The notes below the pieces were generated by a model, which saw only the letters and a program-made list of their open reading frames with translations, did no database searches and was not told where the DNA came from. Positions 17,475 to 25,853 of a stretch of DNA of 64,000 nucleotides are shown in pieces (the stretch's first letter is position 1; each line of letters begins with the position of its first letter). Position numbers and translations under genes: made by a program. Source of the DNA: Opitutaceae bacterium (GTDB taxonomy: Bacteria; Verrucomicrobiota; Verrucomicrobiia; Opitutales; Opitutaceae); contig JAWLBB010000002.1 in the NCBI GenBank assembly GCA_041395105.1, positions 1,054,001 to 1,118,000 on the forward strand, given 5' to 3'.

Positions 17475-19400
17475 CTATCCCCGTCGTATCCAAACTCTCA
17501 TTTCACCACCATCACCCCGGTTGTCCCACATGAAATAGGGGACGGCCCGGATACGGGCGGACTTCAGGCCGGTGGGATCTGCGCGATAGAGTTCGCCCTT
17601 CCAGGATCGGCGATCCCGGCGCCTTCCCTCGCCTTCGATGACGGGAACCTTGAGGCCGGCCACAACCTGCTCGGTCACTTTGAGCTTCCCGTTTTCCGGC
17701 AGGCTGAGGTCGGCCAGGTCCGGCCCATTGTCACGCGACTCCAGGCAATAGACAACCGGTCCGCGCTGCAACGCGACCATCCCGCAATTCTCGCGGACCG
17801 ACGGGTGCGACTCGATCCGCTCGACCGGCATTTCCAGATTCAACTCGATCCGGTCACCGGATTTCCACAGGCGCTCCAAGCTGAGATAGCCCTTCTTCAG
17901 GTCCGGCTCACGGACGCGGCGGCCATTGACGGAGACCCTGAAGCTCCGGCACCAGCCCGGGATCCGAAGACACATCCGGAACGAGACGGGCTGCACCGGA
18001 GCGAGCGTCCATTGAATACGGCCATCCCAGGGGTATTCCGTCTCCTGACTGAGGCCGACTTTCACCCCCGCCACTTCCAATTCGGTCCGGCTGGCGCCAA
18101 AGAGATGGGCATAGACCGCATCCCGACCCGTCGAGTAGGCATAGGTCCCCAACGACGCCAGCAGGCGCGCCAGGTTGGGCGGGCAACAGGCACAGCCGTA
18201 CCACTCCAACCGGTAGGGCGGTTTCTGGCGCGAATAGACATAGCGCTGCGGATGAACCGCCAGAAGGTTGTCGTAAAAGAAGCGCCGGCCATCGAGGGAA
18301 ACGCCGCTGAGAATCCCATTGTGGAGCGCCCTTTCCATGACGTCGGCATAGCCGCCGTCGACTTCGATCTGGAGCATGCGGTGAGAGAAGAACACCAGTG
18401 CGATGGCCGCGCAGGTCTCGGCGTAGGCATCCTCGTTGGGCAGGTCATAATCGAAGGTGAACTCCTCGTCGAACCGGGTGGAGCCAATCCCGCCGGTGAC
18501 ATACATCCGGCGTCCGGTCATGCTCTTCCAGAGGCGCCGGCAGGCGGCCAGCAACTCACGGTCGCCGGTCTTTGCCGCCACATCGGCCATGCCCGCATAC
18601 AGATAACAGGCTCTCACGGAATGGCCGACTGCATTCTTCTGCTCCCGCACCGGCTTGTGGGCCTGAAAAGTCCGATAGATCTCCATCGCCGGTCGCTTGT
18701 CCCAGGCAATCGACCGCGCCCGCTTCTCTCCTTCCAGATCAAAGAAATGCGGCTGCCGTCCCCGCTCATCCACGAAGAATTTCGCCAGTCTCAGGTAACG
18801 GATCTCTCCGGTTGCCTCGGCCAGCCGGACCAGGGCCAATTCCACTTCCGGGTGCCCGTCGTAGCCACGCAACTGGCCGGGATTCGGACCGAAGACGGTG
18901 TCAATGTGGTCCGCATAGCGGCACATGACCTCGAGGAATTTCCGCTTCCCGGTCGCCTGGTGCCAGGCCACCGCGGCCTCCATCAGGTGCCCGGCACAGT
19001 AGAGCTCATGCAGGTACATGAGGTTGGACCAACGGCGGTCCGGCTCGACCGCGGTGAAATAGGTGTTCAGGTAGCCGTCCGGCTGTTGCGCGGCGGCGAT
19101 CAGATCGATGAGGTCGTCGACGCGTTTCTCAAGTCGCGCATCCTTTCTGGTCTCGAGGCTGCAGGCGGCGGCTTCAATCCATTTGGCCGTGTCAGAATCC
19201 CAGAAGAAATGCGGTTTCTCCTCCCCTTCCTTCCAGGACAGCCGCCAGTTCTCGATCCGGCCGGTCTCCTCCAGCTTGCGGTAACAGGCCGGGATCGTCA
19301 CCCTGCGGTTGGTCTCGGTCCTCTCCTTCCAGAATCCCGGCTCCCAGCGAAATCCGGACAAGGGTCCGGGTGTCAGTTTGGCGAGGCTTTTGGTTTTCAT
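17475..19400 (-). CDS. Glycoside hydrolase family 127 (beta-L-arabinofuranosidase-like)
   Basis: 641 residues, typical for GH127 (former DUF1680). The (alpha/alpha)6 barrel shows FWDSDTAKWIEAAA, AAQQPDGYLNTYF and HLMEAAVAWHQATGKRKFL. The zinc/cysteine site is intact: AYAETCAAIA (Glu-x-Cys) near residue 330 and YGCACCPPNLAR near residue 403, where one of the adjacent Cys is the known nucleophile of HypBA1. A C-terminal beta-sandwich follows. No signal peptide is visible. It releases L-arabinofuranose from glycans or glycopeptides in characterised members. A diverged MITE and operator D lie in its upstream region, shared with URO-D. Confidence 0.92.
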   Translation of the reverse strand: MKTKSLAKLTPGPLSGFRWEPGFWKERTETNRRVTIPACYRKLEETGRIENWRLSWKEGEEKPHFFWDSDTAKWIEAAACSLETRKDARLEKRVDDLIDLIAAAQQPDGYLNTYFTAVEPDRRWSNLMYLHELYCAGHLMEAAVAWHQATGKRKFLEVMCRYADHIDTVFGPNPGQLRGYDGHPEVELALVRLAEATGEIRYLRLAKFFVDERGRQPHFFDLEGEKRARSIAWDKRPAMEIYRTFQAHKPVREQKNAVGHSVRACYLYAGMADVAAKTGDRELLAACRRLWKSMTGRRMYVTGGIGSTRFDEEFTFDYDLPNEDAYAETCAAIALVFFSHRMLQIEVDGGYADVMERALHNGILSGVSLDGRRFFYDNLLAVHPQRYVYSRQKPPYRLEWYGCACCPPNLARLLASLGTYAYSTGRDAVYAHLFGASRTELEVAGVKVGLSQETEYPWDGRIQWTLAPVQPVSFRMCLRIPGWCRSFRVSVNGRRVREPDLKKGYLSLERLWKSGDRIELNLEMPVERIESHPSVRENCGMVALQRGPVVYCLESRDNGPDLADLSLPENGKLKVTEQVVAGLKVPVIEGEGRRRDRRSWKGELYRADPTGLKSARIRAVPYFMWDNRGDGGEMRVWIRRG

Positions 19401-19434
19401 GTATTTGAAGAGGGGAACCTATCCTTCATGGTGG

Positions 19435-19625
19435 GAATCTGGGGCAAAGATCGAAAATATTCTGGAAGCATCACGAGTTGTAGCGGCGGCAGTCTCTTGC
19501 CGCCAATCCACGTTGAAACGCCCCAAGAGACTGGGGCGGCTACACTTGACAAATGAACGAACGGGAAATGTCCATTCTGATCCGGAGAATCGACCAAACC
19601 GAAAGGACTATCCGGACAAAGCATT
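19435..19625 (+). mobile_element. MITE copy 3 (diverged; outer limits approximate)
   Basis: The 66-bp core 19479-19544 matches the other copies, preceded by TATTCTGGAAGCATCACGAG and followed by a diverged right arm (TTGACAAATGAACGAACGGG). Candidate ends are GGGAATC (from 19433) and GCATTCCC (to 19628); these limits are weak and the right arm is longer than in copies 2 and 4. In the first hairpin the outermost pair is G-C here against C-G in copies 2 and 4, a compensatory change. Confidence 0.65.
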
Positions 19626-19705
19626 CCCGGGACGCCTGAGACCGCAAATCTGAAACTGTTCGAATCCGTTTCATTCCACCCGCGTGCAGGTTTCCCCCTT
19701 GCAGG

Positions 19706-19719
19706 TAACTGAAAGGTTA
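19706..19719. promoter_or_regulatory. Operator D: TAACT-N4-GGTTA
   Basis: The sequence is TAACTGAAAGGTTA, with G and C flanks giving GTAAC...GTTAC. It lies 54 bp upstream of the URO-D start and about 305 bp upstream of the divergent GH127 start, with the MITE remnant between it and GH127. Confidence 0.7.
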
Positions 19720-19773
19720 CTTTGATCCAATCTGATCACTTTGCCCAAAGGGCCAAGTCCAATCCGATCAGTC

Positions 19774-20841
19774 ATGACTTCCAAAGAACGGGTCAAACGG
19801 GCCTTCGCCCACCGGGAACCGGACCGCGTCCCGATCGACTACCTCGGCAACCCGGGGATCGATCGACGCCTCAAGGACCATTTCGGCCTGCAACCCGACG
19901 ATGACGCCGGGCTGCGGGACGCCCTTCAGGTGGACTTTCTGGGGGTGGATCCAGACTATGCCGGACCGGAGCTTCACGCTCCTGTTCCAGGCAGAACCAT
20001 CGATATCTGGGGCATCCACCGGATGTGGATCGAACACGACAGCGGCGGCTACTGGGACTACTGCGATTTCCCTCTTCAGAATGCCGGCATGGAGGAGATC
20101 GAGGCCTGGCCCTTCCCCTCCCCCGATGATTTCGACTACGACGCCATGGCCACACGCTGTGCGGCCGAGTCCGATCGTTATGTCATGCTCGGCCACCCCG
20201 GTTTCGGCGACATCATCAATATGACGAGCATGTTGCGGGGGATGGAGACCGTCCTGATGGATCTGGCGGGGGGAGAACCGGAGACGCTCCGCCTGATCGA
20301 ACGCCGGATCGACATCCAGCTCGAGATGATGCGCCGGGCGCTCCAGGCCGCCCGGGGATCGATTGATCTGATCTGGATAGGCGAGGATCTCGGAACGCAG
20401 ATCGGCCCCCTGGTCAGCCCTGCCCTCTTCCGTGCCCATATCCGGCCGCAGCTCGAGAAGTTCGTCCGGCTCGCGCATGAGCACGGGCTGCCCACCATGG
20501 TTCATTCCTGCGGTTCCAGCAGCTGGGCCTACCCCGATTTCATCGAAATGGGTGTGCAGGTTGTCGATACCCTCCAGCCTGAAGCGGTCCGGATGGCCCC
20601 GGCCTGGCTCAAGTCGGCCTACGGAGCCGACCTCTCCTTTCACGGTTGCATTTCCACCGCCGGTCCGGTCGCATCGGGCAGTCGTGAGGAAACCATCGCC
20701 TCGGTTGAAGAGGTCCTTCGGATCATGATGCCGGGAGGCGGCTACGCCCTTTCACCCACCCATATGCTCCAGGACAACTCACCCACGGAAAACGTCCTCG
20801 CGGTTTACGAGACCGCCCTGAAAATGGGCCGCTACTCATGA
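19774..20841 (+). CDS. Uroporphyrinogen decarboxylase (URO-D) superfamily protein
   Basis: 355 residues from the ATG at 19774 (MTSKERVKRAFAHREPDRVP), the typical opening of non-haem URO-D/methyltransferase-like proteins. The barrel shows VDFLGVDPDYAGPEL, LGHPGFGDIINMTSML, IDLIWIGEDLGTQIGPLVSP, MVHSCGSSSWAYPDFIEMG (candidate metal ligands His/Cys) and SFHGCISTAGPV (Cys). These are common in Verrucomicrobia and Planctomycetes and are probably methyl-transfer or sugar-related enzymes rather than haem HemE. Its stop overlaps the next start by 4 bp (ATGA). Operator D is upstream. Confidence 0.82.
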   Translation: MTSKERVKRAFAHREPDRVPIDYLGNPGIDRRLKDHFGLQPDDDAGLRDALQVDFLGVDPDYAGPELHAPVPGRTIDIWGIHRMWIEHDSGGYWDYCDFPLQNAGMEEIEAWPFPSPDDFDYDAMATRCAAESDRYVMLGHPGFGDIINMTSMLRGMETVLMDLAGGEPETLRLIERRIDIQLEMMRRALQAARGSIDLIWIGEDLGTQIGPLVSPALFRAHIRPQLEKFVRLAHEHGLPTMVHSCGSSSWAYPDFIEMGVQVVDTLQPEAVRMAPAWLKSAYGADLSFHGCISTAGPVASGSREETIASVEEVLRIMMPGGGYALSPTHMLQDNSPTENVLAVYETALKMGRYS

Positions 20842-22259
20842 AGCACGTTTCACCACTCCTCCTGATCCTCTCGCTGGCCGTTGCTGCATCGGTCGGTCTG
20901 GCCACCGAAGAAGGAACTCCGGATCCCGTGCGCAACGCCCTGGTCGGAGACGCTCTCCTCAATAATCACGGCTATGAGCTGCTCCGGACTCTGACCACGC
21001 GTTTCGGACCTCGCCTGGCCGGAACCGAGGGCAACACCCGATCGATGGATTTCCTTGAGCAGGAGCTCCACCGCTTCGGGATCGAGACCCGGCGCGAGAC
21101 CTATACGATTCCCGGGTGGTCGCGCCTCGACGACAGGGTCACCCTGATCCAGCCGCTTGAGAAGACCCTGCGGAGCGCCGCCCTGGGCTACGTCGATCAA
21201 CACGACCCGATCGAGGCCGCCGTCGCCTACGTCGCCTCAGGCGATCTGGAAACGCTCGATGCCGCTGTCCTGGGAGGAAAGATCGCCCTGGTCGCCCCCA
21301 ATATCAGCTACAATGTCGAGGAATACCAGCGCCTGGCCGAAGAATTCGGGATCCGGGGCGTTCTCCTGATCAATCGCGTCAATGGCGGGCAGCTCCTGGC
21401 CCGGGTGGCCAACCACGACGGACTGACCCCGCCCGTTCCCATTTACTCGATCACGGTGGAGGAGGGACTCTGGATGCAACGGCAACTCGACGACGGCATG
21501 GATGTCCGTGTCCGCATCGAAACCCGGTCGGGCTCGACGCCGATCTCCGTGGACAACCTGGTGGCGGTTTTTCCCGGCGCTTCGGAGCAGAAGGTGGTAA
21601 TCGGCGGTCATTTCGACTCCTGGGACCTGGGTCAGGGAGCCATGGACAATGGTCTCGGCGTGGCCCAGCTCTTTGATACGGCCCGCCTCCTCCAGACCCA
21701 TGGCCCGACCAACGCCTTCACCGTGGAGATTGTCTGGTTCAACGCCGAGGAATGGGGGCTCTGGGGATCGCTCGATTACACGAATCGCCACGACCCCGAC
21801 TCGATCCGGGTCATGCTCAATCTCGACATGGTGGGCGAGCCGATTGCCATCAATGCCATGGGCTTCGACGAACTCGTGCCCGTTCTTGAGGCCTTTTCCG
21901 GGAGCCTCGGCTCCTGGCAGTTTGAACAGAAAGTCGCCAACAAAACCTGGCTGGGCAGTGACCACCATCCGTTCATCCTGAAGGGCATTCCCGCCATCAC
22001 CTTCAATGCACCCATCGCGCCGGAAGATGTGCGCTACTACCATGACTTCGGCGACACTTTCGACAAGGTGGATCCGGAAATGCTCGGCCGAGCCACCGCC
22101 CTGGTCGCCCTCCTCTCCTACGACCTCGCCAACGATACCGGAGCCGCTCTCCGCCGCTACAACGAATCCGAGACCGCCGAACTCTTCCGCAAGGCGGGCC
22201 TGGAGGAGAAGCTGACCAAGGCCGGCAAGTGGCCGTTTGGCAAAGATCAGGACTGGTAA
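20838..22259 (+). CDS. Exported M28-family aminopeptidase with PA domain
   Basis: 473 residues. A signal peptide (MKHVSPLLLILSLAVAASVG) is followed by a pro-region, a PA-type insert (VLGGKIALVAPNISYNVEEY, FGIRGVLLINR) and a catalytic M28 domain. Zinc ligands are visible in VIGGHFDSWDLGQGAMDNGLG (His, Asp), FNAEEWGLWG (catalytic Glu and ligand Glu), LNLDMVGEP (Asp) and LGSDHHPF (His). It matches carboxypeptidase-Q-like exported dipeptidases. It overlaps the URO-D gene by 4 bp and is followed by an exported RidA protein, which suggests a periplasmic peptide or amino-acid processing unit. Confidence 0.88.
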   Translation: MKHVSPLLLILSLAVAASVGLATEEGTPDPVRNALVGDALLNNHGYELLRTLTTRFGPRLAGTEGNTRSMDFLEQELHRFGIETRRETYTIPGWSRLDDRVTLIQPLEKTLRSAALGYVDQHDPIEAAVAYVASGDLETLDAAVLGGKIALVAPNISYNVEEYQRLAEEFGIRGVLLINRVNGGQLLARVANHDGLTPPVPIYSITVEEGLWMQRQLDDGMDVRVRIETRSGSTPISVDNLVAVFPGASEQKVVIGGHFDSWDLGQGAMDNGLGVAQLFDTARLLQTHGPTNAFTVEIVWFNAEEWGLWGSLDYTNRHDPDSIRVMLNLDMVGEPIAINAMGFDELVPVLEAFSGSLGSWQFEQKVANKTWLGSDHHPFILKGIPAITFNAPIAPEDVRYYHDFGDTFDKVDPEMLGRATALVALLSYDLANDTGAALRRYNESETAELFRKAGLEEKLTKAGKWPFGKDQDW

Positions 22260-22293
22260 GGCGGTCTCCGCTCCCTTTCCCTCGCGGCACATT

Positions 22294-22311
22294 CAACAAC
22301 AACAACAACAA
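22294..22311 (+). repeat. (CAA)6 microsatellite upstream of the RidA-like gene
   Basis: Six CAA units lie between the M28 stop and the RidA start (ATG at 22360). Length change here would alter only the leader, or the register of an upstream frame. No function is claimed. Confidence 0.8.
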
Positions 22312-22359
22312 CCTTCGTCACCTTCGTTCCTTCGAGCGCAACCCGTCTCCATCCAGATC

Positions 22360-22896
22360 ATGATCCGCTCCACCCGAATCACCGCCATCCTTCTCATTCT
22401 CGCCGGCCTGGCATCTGCCCCCATCATCCGGGCCGACCAATCCCCCGAAGCACGACTGACCGAACTCGGAATCACCCTGCCCCCGGTCAGTCCGTCGATC
22501 GCCAACTACGTCGGCGTCGTCCGGACGGGCAACCTCCTCTTCCTCTCCGGACATATCCCCCGGGATGCCGAGGGTGCCTTTATCACCGGCAAGCTCGGAG
22601 CCGACGTCGACGTGGAGGCCGGTTACCAGGCCGCCCGGCAGGCCGGAATCGCCCTCCTCGCCACCCTGAAAGATCATCTGGGCGACCTGGGGAGGGTGAA
22701 GCGGGTGGTCAAGGTCTTCGGCATGGTCAACGCCACACCGGAGTTCACCTCTCACTCCCAGGTCATCAACGGGTGCTCCGACCTGATGGTCGAGGTCTTC
22801 GGCGAGAAGGGGCGCCACGCCCGTGCCGCCAGCGGGTTCAGCTCACTTCCGGTCGGCGCCTGCGTTGAAATCGAGATGATCGTCGAGGTCGAATAG
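22360..22896 (+). CDS. Exported RidA/YjgF-family protein
   Basis: 178 residues from the ATG at 22360, chosen because it begins a signal peptide (MIRSTRITAILLILAGLASA, cleaved near IRA-DQ). The body is a RidA domain of the larger subtype: GVVRTGNLLFLSGHIPRD, GYQAARQAGIALLATLKDHLGDL, RVVKVFGMVNATPEF and GRHARAASGFSSLPVGACVEIEMIVEVE, with the conserved Arg and terminal Glu. Cytoplasmic RidA hydrolyses reactive enamines/imines. An exported version is unusual, but it sits beside an exported peptidase and opposite an aminotransferase with a Tat-like leader. It ends 82 bp before the convergent aminotransferase gene. Confidence 0.85.
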   Translation: MIRSTRITAILLILAGLASAPIIRADQSPEARLTELGITLPPVSPSIANYVGVVRTGNLLFLSGHIPRDAEGAFITGKLGADVDVEAGYQAARQAGIALLATLKDHLGDLGRVKRVVKVFGMVNATPEFTSHSQVINGCSDLMVEVFGEKGRHARAASGFSSLPVGACVEIEMIVEVE

Positions 22897-22978
22897 GCCG
22901 CGGCGCGCCCGGCGGTCACGCCCCACCCTGGACCAATCGGGCAAAGACACGCCCTGCGGACGCGCCTCTCCCTCACCT

Positions 22979-24253
22979 TCACCCTTTCCGCAGATCCGCC
23001 ACCGTGGCCGAAACTGCCGCGACCAGCCCGCCAATCTGATCCTCGCTGTTGTAGAGGTGCCAGGAGGTGCGGACCGCGTTGAGGTTGCGTTCGGTCACCA
23101 CCCGGCACCGAAAACCGTGATCGGCGGTCAGGTGGCTTGCGATGGACTGGCAATCAAGGTCCGGCACGCGGAACGTCATGATCGATGCATGCATGTCCGC
23201 CCGCTCCGGGGTCAGGATTTCCAGTCCGCCGACCCCGGAAAGACCCGTCCGGGCCATTCCGGCCAACTGCCGTCCGTGCGAGGCAATGCGATCCCGACCG
23301 ATCGCATCCTGCATCCTCAGGGCGGTGACGAGGCCAAGGACGGACGCCGCGTCCCGCGTCCCGTATTCGTGCCGGGCGACCGTCGGATTGTAGGAAAAGG
23401 TGTCGGGCAGCTCGTATTTGTCACTTGAATACGCCCCGATGTGACTGCACCTGACCCGGTCGATGACCGGCCGCGCGATATAGAGGATGCCGGTTCCCTG
23501 CGGTCCATTCAGCCATTTGTGTCCGCTCGTGGCATAGGAGTCGCACTCCAGGGCACGCAGGTCAACCGGGATCATCCCGGCCGACTGCGCCCCATCCACG
23601 TGGAACCAGATACCGCGCTTCCGGGCCTCCCGGGCGATGGCGGGCACATCGAAGAGCAGACCGGTCGGGGCCGTCAGGTGACTGACCTGGATGACGCGCG
23701 TCTTCTCATTGACCAGGGCAAGGATGCGTTCGAGATTGCCCTCCGGGCTCTCCGGATCCGGATCGAAGATGCGCACCCTGACCCCGTCGAGCATCTGCCG
23801 GTTCATCCAGGGGAAGGAACCACCGGGATGGGCATGGGATTCAAAGATGACCTCGTCGCCGGCCTCCAGCTTGAGCCCGGCCGCAATGATCGAATTGCTT
23901 TCGGTGGCGTTGCGCGTGAAGCAAACCTCCTCGGGGTCGACCCCGAAGAAGCGGGCGGTTTCCTCGCGGCATTCGTGCATGAGCCCGTGGCCGTGTTCGC
24001 CCTCCCAGGCCTGCTTCCATGACTGTTCCTTCAAGGCGTCGAGAACCGCCTGTGGCGCAGGGCCCAGCCCCCCCGTGTTGAGGTAGACGCGGTCTTCCCT
24101 CAACGGGAAAAGGCTGCGTATTTCCGACCAGCTCAACCCGTCCCCCATCGGAGCCCCGGCAGGCAGGGAAGGAGCGCCCAGCCGGACTTCCGACGCCATC
24201 GCCATGCCCACGCCACCAGTCGCCAGAACACCCAGGAATTTTCTTCGTTTCAT
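22979..24253 (-). CDS. Class V aminotransferase / cysteine-desulfurase fold, Tat-like leader
   Basis: 424 residues. The leader MKRRKFLGVLATGGVGMAMA carries RRKFLG, a Tat motif. The PLP fold shows DRVYLNTGGLGPAP, FTRNATESNSIIAAGL, VIQVSHLTAPTGLLFDVPAI, FHVDGAQSAGMIPVDL (PLP Asp) and YATSGHKWLNGPQGTGILY with the Schiff-base Lys. It resembles isopenicillin-N epimerase-like class V enzymes. Tat export of a folded PLP enzyme would suit the transport route. It is convergent with the exported RidA gene and lies 36 bp downstream of the propeller glycosidase-like gene on the same strand. Confidence 0.88.
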   Translation of the reverse strand: MKRRKFLGVLATGGVGMAMASEVRLGAPSLPAGAPMGDGLSWSEIRSLFPLREDRVYLNTGGLGPAPQAVLDALKEQSWKQAWEGEHGHGLMHECREETARFFGVDPEEVCFTRNATESNSIIAAGLKLEAGDEVIFESHAHPGGSFPWMNRQMLDGVRVRIFDPDPESPEGNLERILALVNEKTRVIQVSHLTAPTGLLFDVPAIAREARKRGIWFHVDGAQSAGMIPVDLRALECDSYATSGHKWLNGPQGTGILYIARPVIDRVRCSHIGAYSSDKYELPDTFSYNPTVARHEYGTRDAASVLGLVTALRMQDAIGRDRIASHGRQLAGMARTGLSGVGGLEILTPERADMHASIMTFRVPDLDCQSIASHLTADHGFRCRVVTERNLNAVRTSWHLYNSEDQIGGLVAAVSATVADLRKG

Positions 24254-24289
24254 TGTCTTTGAATCAGAGTTGAGGTTGTCGCCTTTCCA

Positions 24290-25750
24290 TCAGGCCACCC
24301 GGAGTGCAAACAGGTCCGCTTCCCTCAGGGAGAATATGAGCCGGACCGGCCGTCCTTCGGCCAGAGTGCCGAGGGAACGCCCTTCCCTCCAGCGAACCAC
24401 CCGGTCGAGTTCGTCTCCGTAGATTTCCTCCATGTCGTTCAGACCGAGGCCGGGAACATCCGTTCCATCCGCGTCCACCACCCCGACCCGCACCCCTCCG
24501 GCGGCCGAGGTCGAGTAATTCAGCCGCAGGTCGCCCGACCCGGGCACCAGGGGGCAAGTGAGGAAGCCTCCCGGCGCCCCACCGGCATGCACCGATACAA
24601 AGCCATGCGGCCGGATGGAGAGGCGGCGAATCCGGCCAGGCTGTCCGTGATGGCGGTAGTGTTCGGTGATGTAGATCGACCATTCCGTCACGGAAGTCTG
24701 AACGATGCCCCAGACCGGGTAATTGTTCCGGTCGGTCCAGTTGAGGGGATCCAGTCCCGGCCGGACCCAGGCCTCGGAAAAGCGCGTCCAGGAAACGCCG
24801 TCATGACTGCACATGAAGAGGGCGTCATTGACCCCCGGATGGCCGTGGTCCGGATCGAGCATCCGGTGCTGGACGTAGCGATTGGGGAATGCCAGGTAGA
24901 GCCGGGAAGCATTGGGGCAGAGCAGGGTCGCGTTGGTATAGAGCTGGGTCTCGCCCAATCGATCCCGGTAGCGATTCGGGACGGGGCGGGTCCATCGCAG
25001 GAAATCGGAGGATCTCGAGGATTGGATGCTGCGCACGACAGTGGCATCCTGCCCGAGGACATTGGCCTCGGTGGAGTTCTCGTGCAGGTGGTAGAAGAAA
25101 CGGGTGTAGGAACGGTAGCAGCGACTGAAAGGGTCCCAGAAGGCCGTGTTCACCGTGTCGAAGGTACCGGACATTTCCAACGGACCGTTGCCCATCATCC
25201 GCCAATCGATGCCGTCCGGCGATGCCATGGCATAGGCTTTTTTCCAATGGGCGGAGATTCCTTTGAAGCGCTCCTGCGGCGGACAGTCCGGATTGGTATC
25301 GCGAAAAACCGGCGGCACCTGGGGCGTCGGTCCCATCGACAAAAGGTTGTTCCGATCGGACCCGTCCCAGGCGACACGCTTCAGCGTCGGCCGGGTGAAA
25401 CTGTATCCCCCATCGTGGCTCTCGGCCATGGCCATCCCCTGGATACTGCTGTCCTTGGGATCCGGCGAACAGGCTCGATAGTAAAGCCGAACGACCGATC
25501 CGTCCTGGATCACCGACTGGGGGAAGGCGGTCGGACTCTCCCAGGCGGCATCAAAGGTCATGGCGATCTCGCGCCGCTCGGGCTGGCTCAGTTTCAAGCC
25601 GGCCCCCCGGGTTCGCCCGATCCACCGCCGGTCAACCATCAACTCCCAGGAGGCACCCAGGACCGGATGCCGCGCCGATTCCGGGACGGGAGGAAGCGAG
25701 GCGGTCAACGAGCGAACGAACGCGTCCGACTGAGGTGAAGGGGCGGCCAC
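24290..25750 (-). CDS. Sialidase/GH32-like beta-propeller protein (putative glycosidase)
   Basis: 486 residues from a GTG at 25750. Repeated propeller-type phrases with Asp-box flavour occur: AESHDGGYSFTRPTLKRV, AMASPDGIDWRMMGNG, DTVNTAFWDPFSRCYRSYTR, LFMCSHDGVSWTRFSEAW and WSIYITEHYRHHGQPGRI, and a C-terminal beta-sandwich starts near LNYSTSAAGGVRV. The overall shape fits the five-bladed GH32/43/68-like or sialidase-like proteins common beside sugar genes. The catalytic acids cannot be assigned with confidence. Operator E lies 11 bp upstream of the start codon. It is probably co-transcribed with the downstream aminotransferase (36-bp gap). Confidence 0.65.
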   Translation of the reverse strand: MAAPSPQSDAFVRSLTASLPPVPESARHPVLGASWELMVDRRWIGRTRGAGLKLSQPERREIAMTFDAAWESPTAFPQSVIQDGSVVRLYYRACSPDPKDSSIQGMAMAESHDGGYSFTRPTLKRVAWDGSDRNNLLSMGPTPQVPPVFRDTNPDCPPQERFKGISAHWKKAYAMASPDGIDWRMMGNGPLEMSGTFDTVNTAFWDPFSRCYRSYTRFFYHLHENSTEANVLGQDATVVRSIQSSRSSDFLRWTRPVPNRYRDRLGETQLYTNATLLCPNASRLYLAFPNRYVQHRMLDPDHGHPGVNDALFMCSHDGVSWTRFSEAWVRPGLDPLNWTDRNNYPVWGIVQTSVTEWSIYITEHYRHHGQPGRIRRLSIRPHGFVSVHAGGAPGGFLTCPLVPGSGDLRLNYSTSAAGGVRVGVVDADGTDVPGLGLNDMEEIYGDELDRVVRWREGRSLGTLAEGRPVRLIFSLREADLFALRVA

Positions 25751-25760
25751 TTGACGAACA

Positions 25761-25774
25761 TAACCGATTGGTTA
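25761..25774. promoter_or_regulatory. Operator E: perfect TAACC-N4-GGTTA
   Basis: The sequence is TAACCGATTGGTTA. It lies 10 bp upstream of the GTG start of the propeller glycosidase-like gene and 79 bp upstream of the divergent ATG at 25854. Confidence 0.75.
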
Positions 25775-25853
25775 CTTCTGCAAAGGAAAACCTCGGCTTC
25801 GTCCGCTCACCGGAGTCGAACCCGATCGACTCGGGTGTTTCGCCCCCCAACCC

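Noticed and set aside
17805..19556. 583-codon plus-strand frame opposite GH127
   Set aside because: It is an antisense shadow. The GH127 Cys motifs on the minus strand settle the coding strand.
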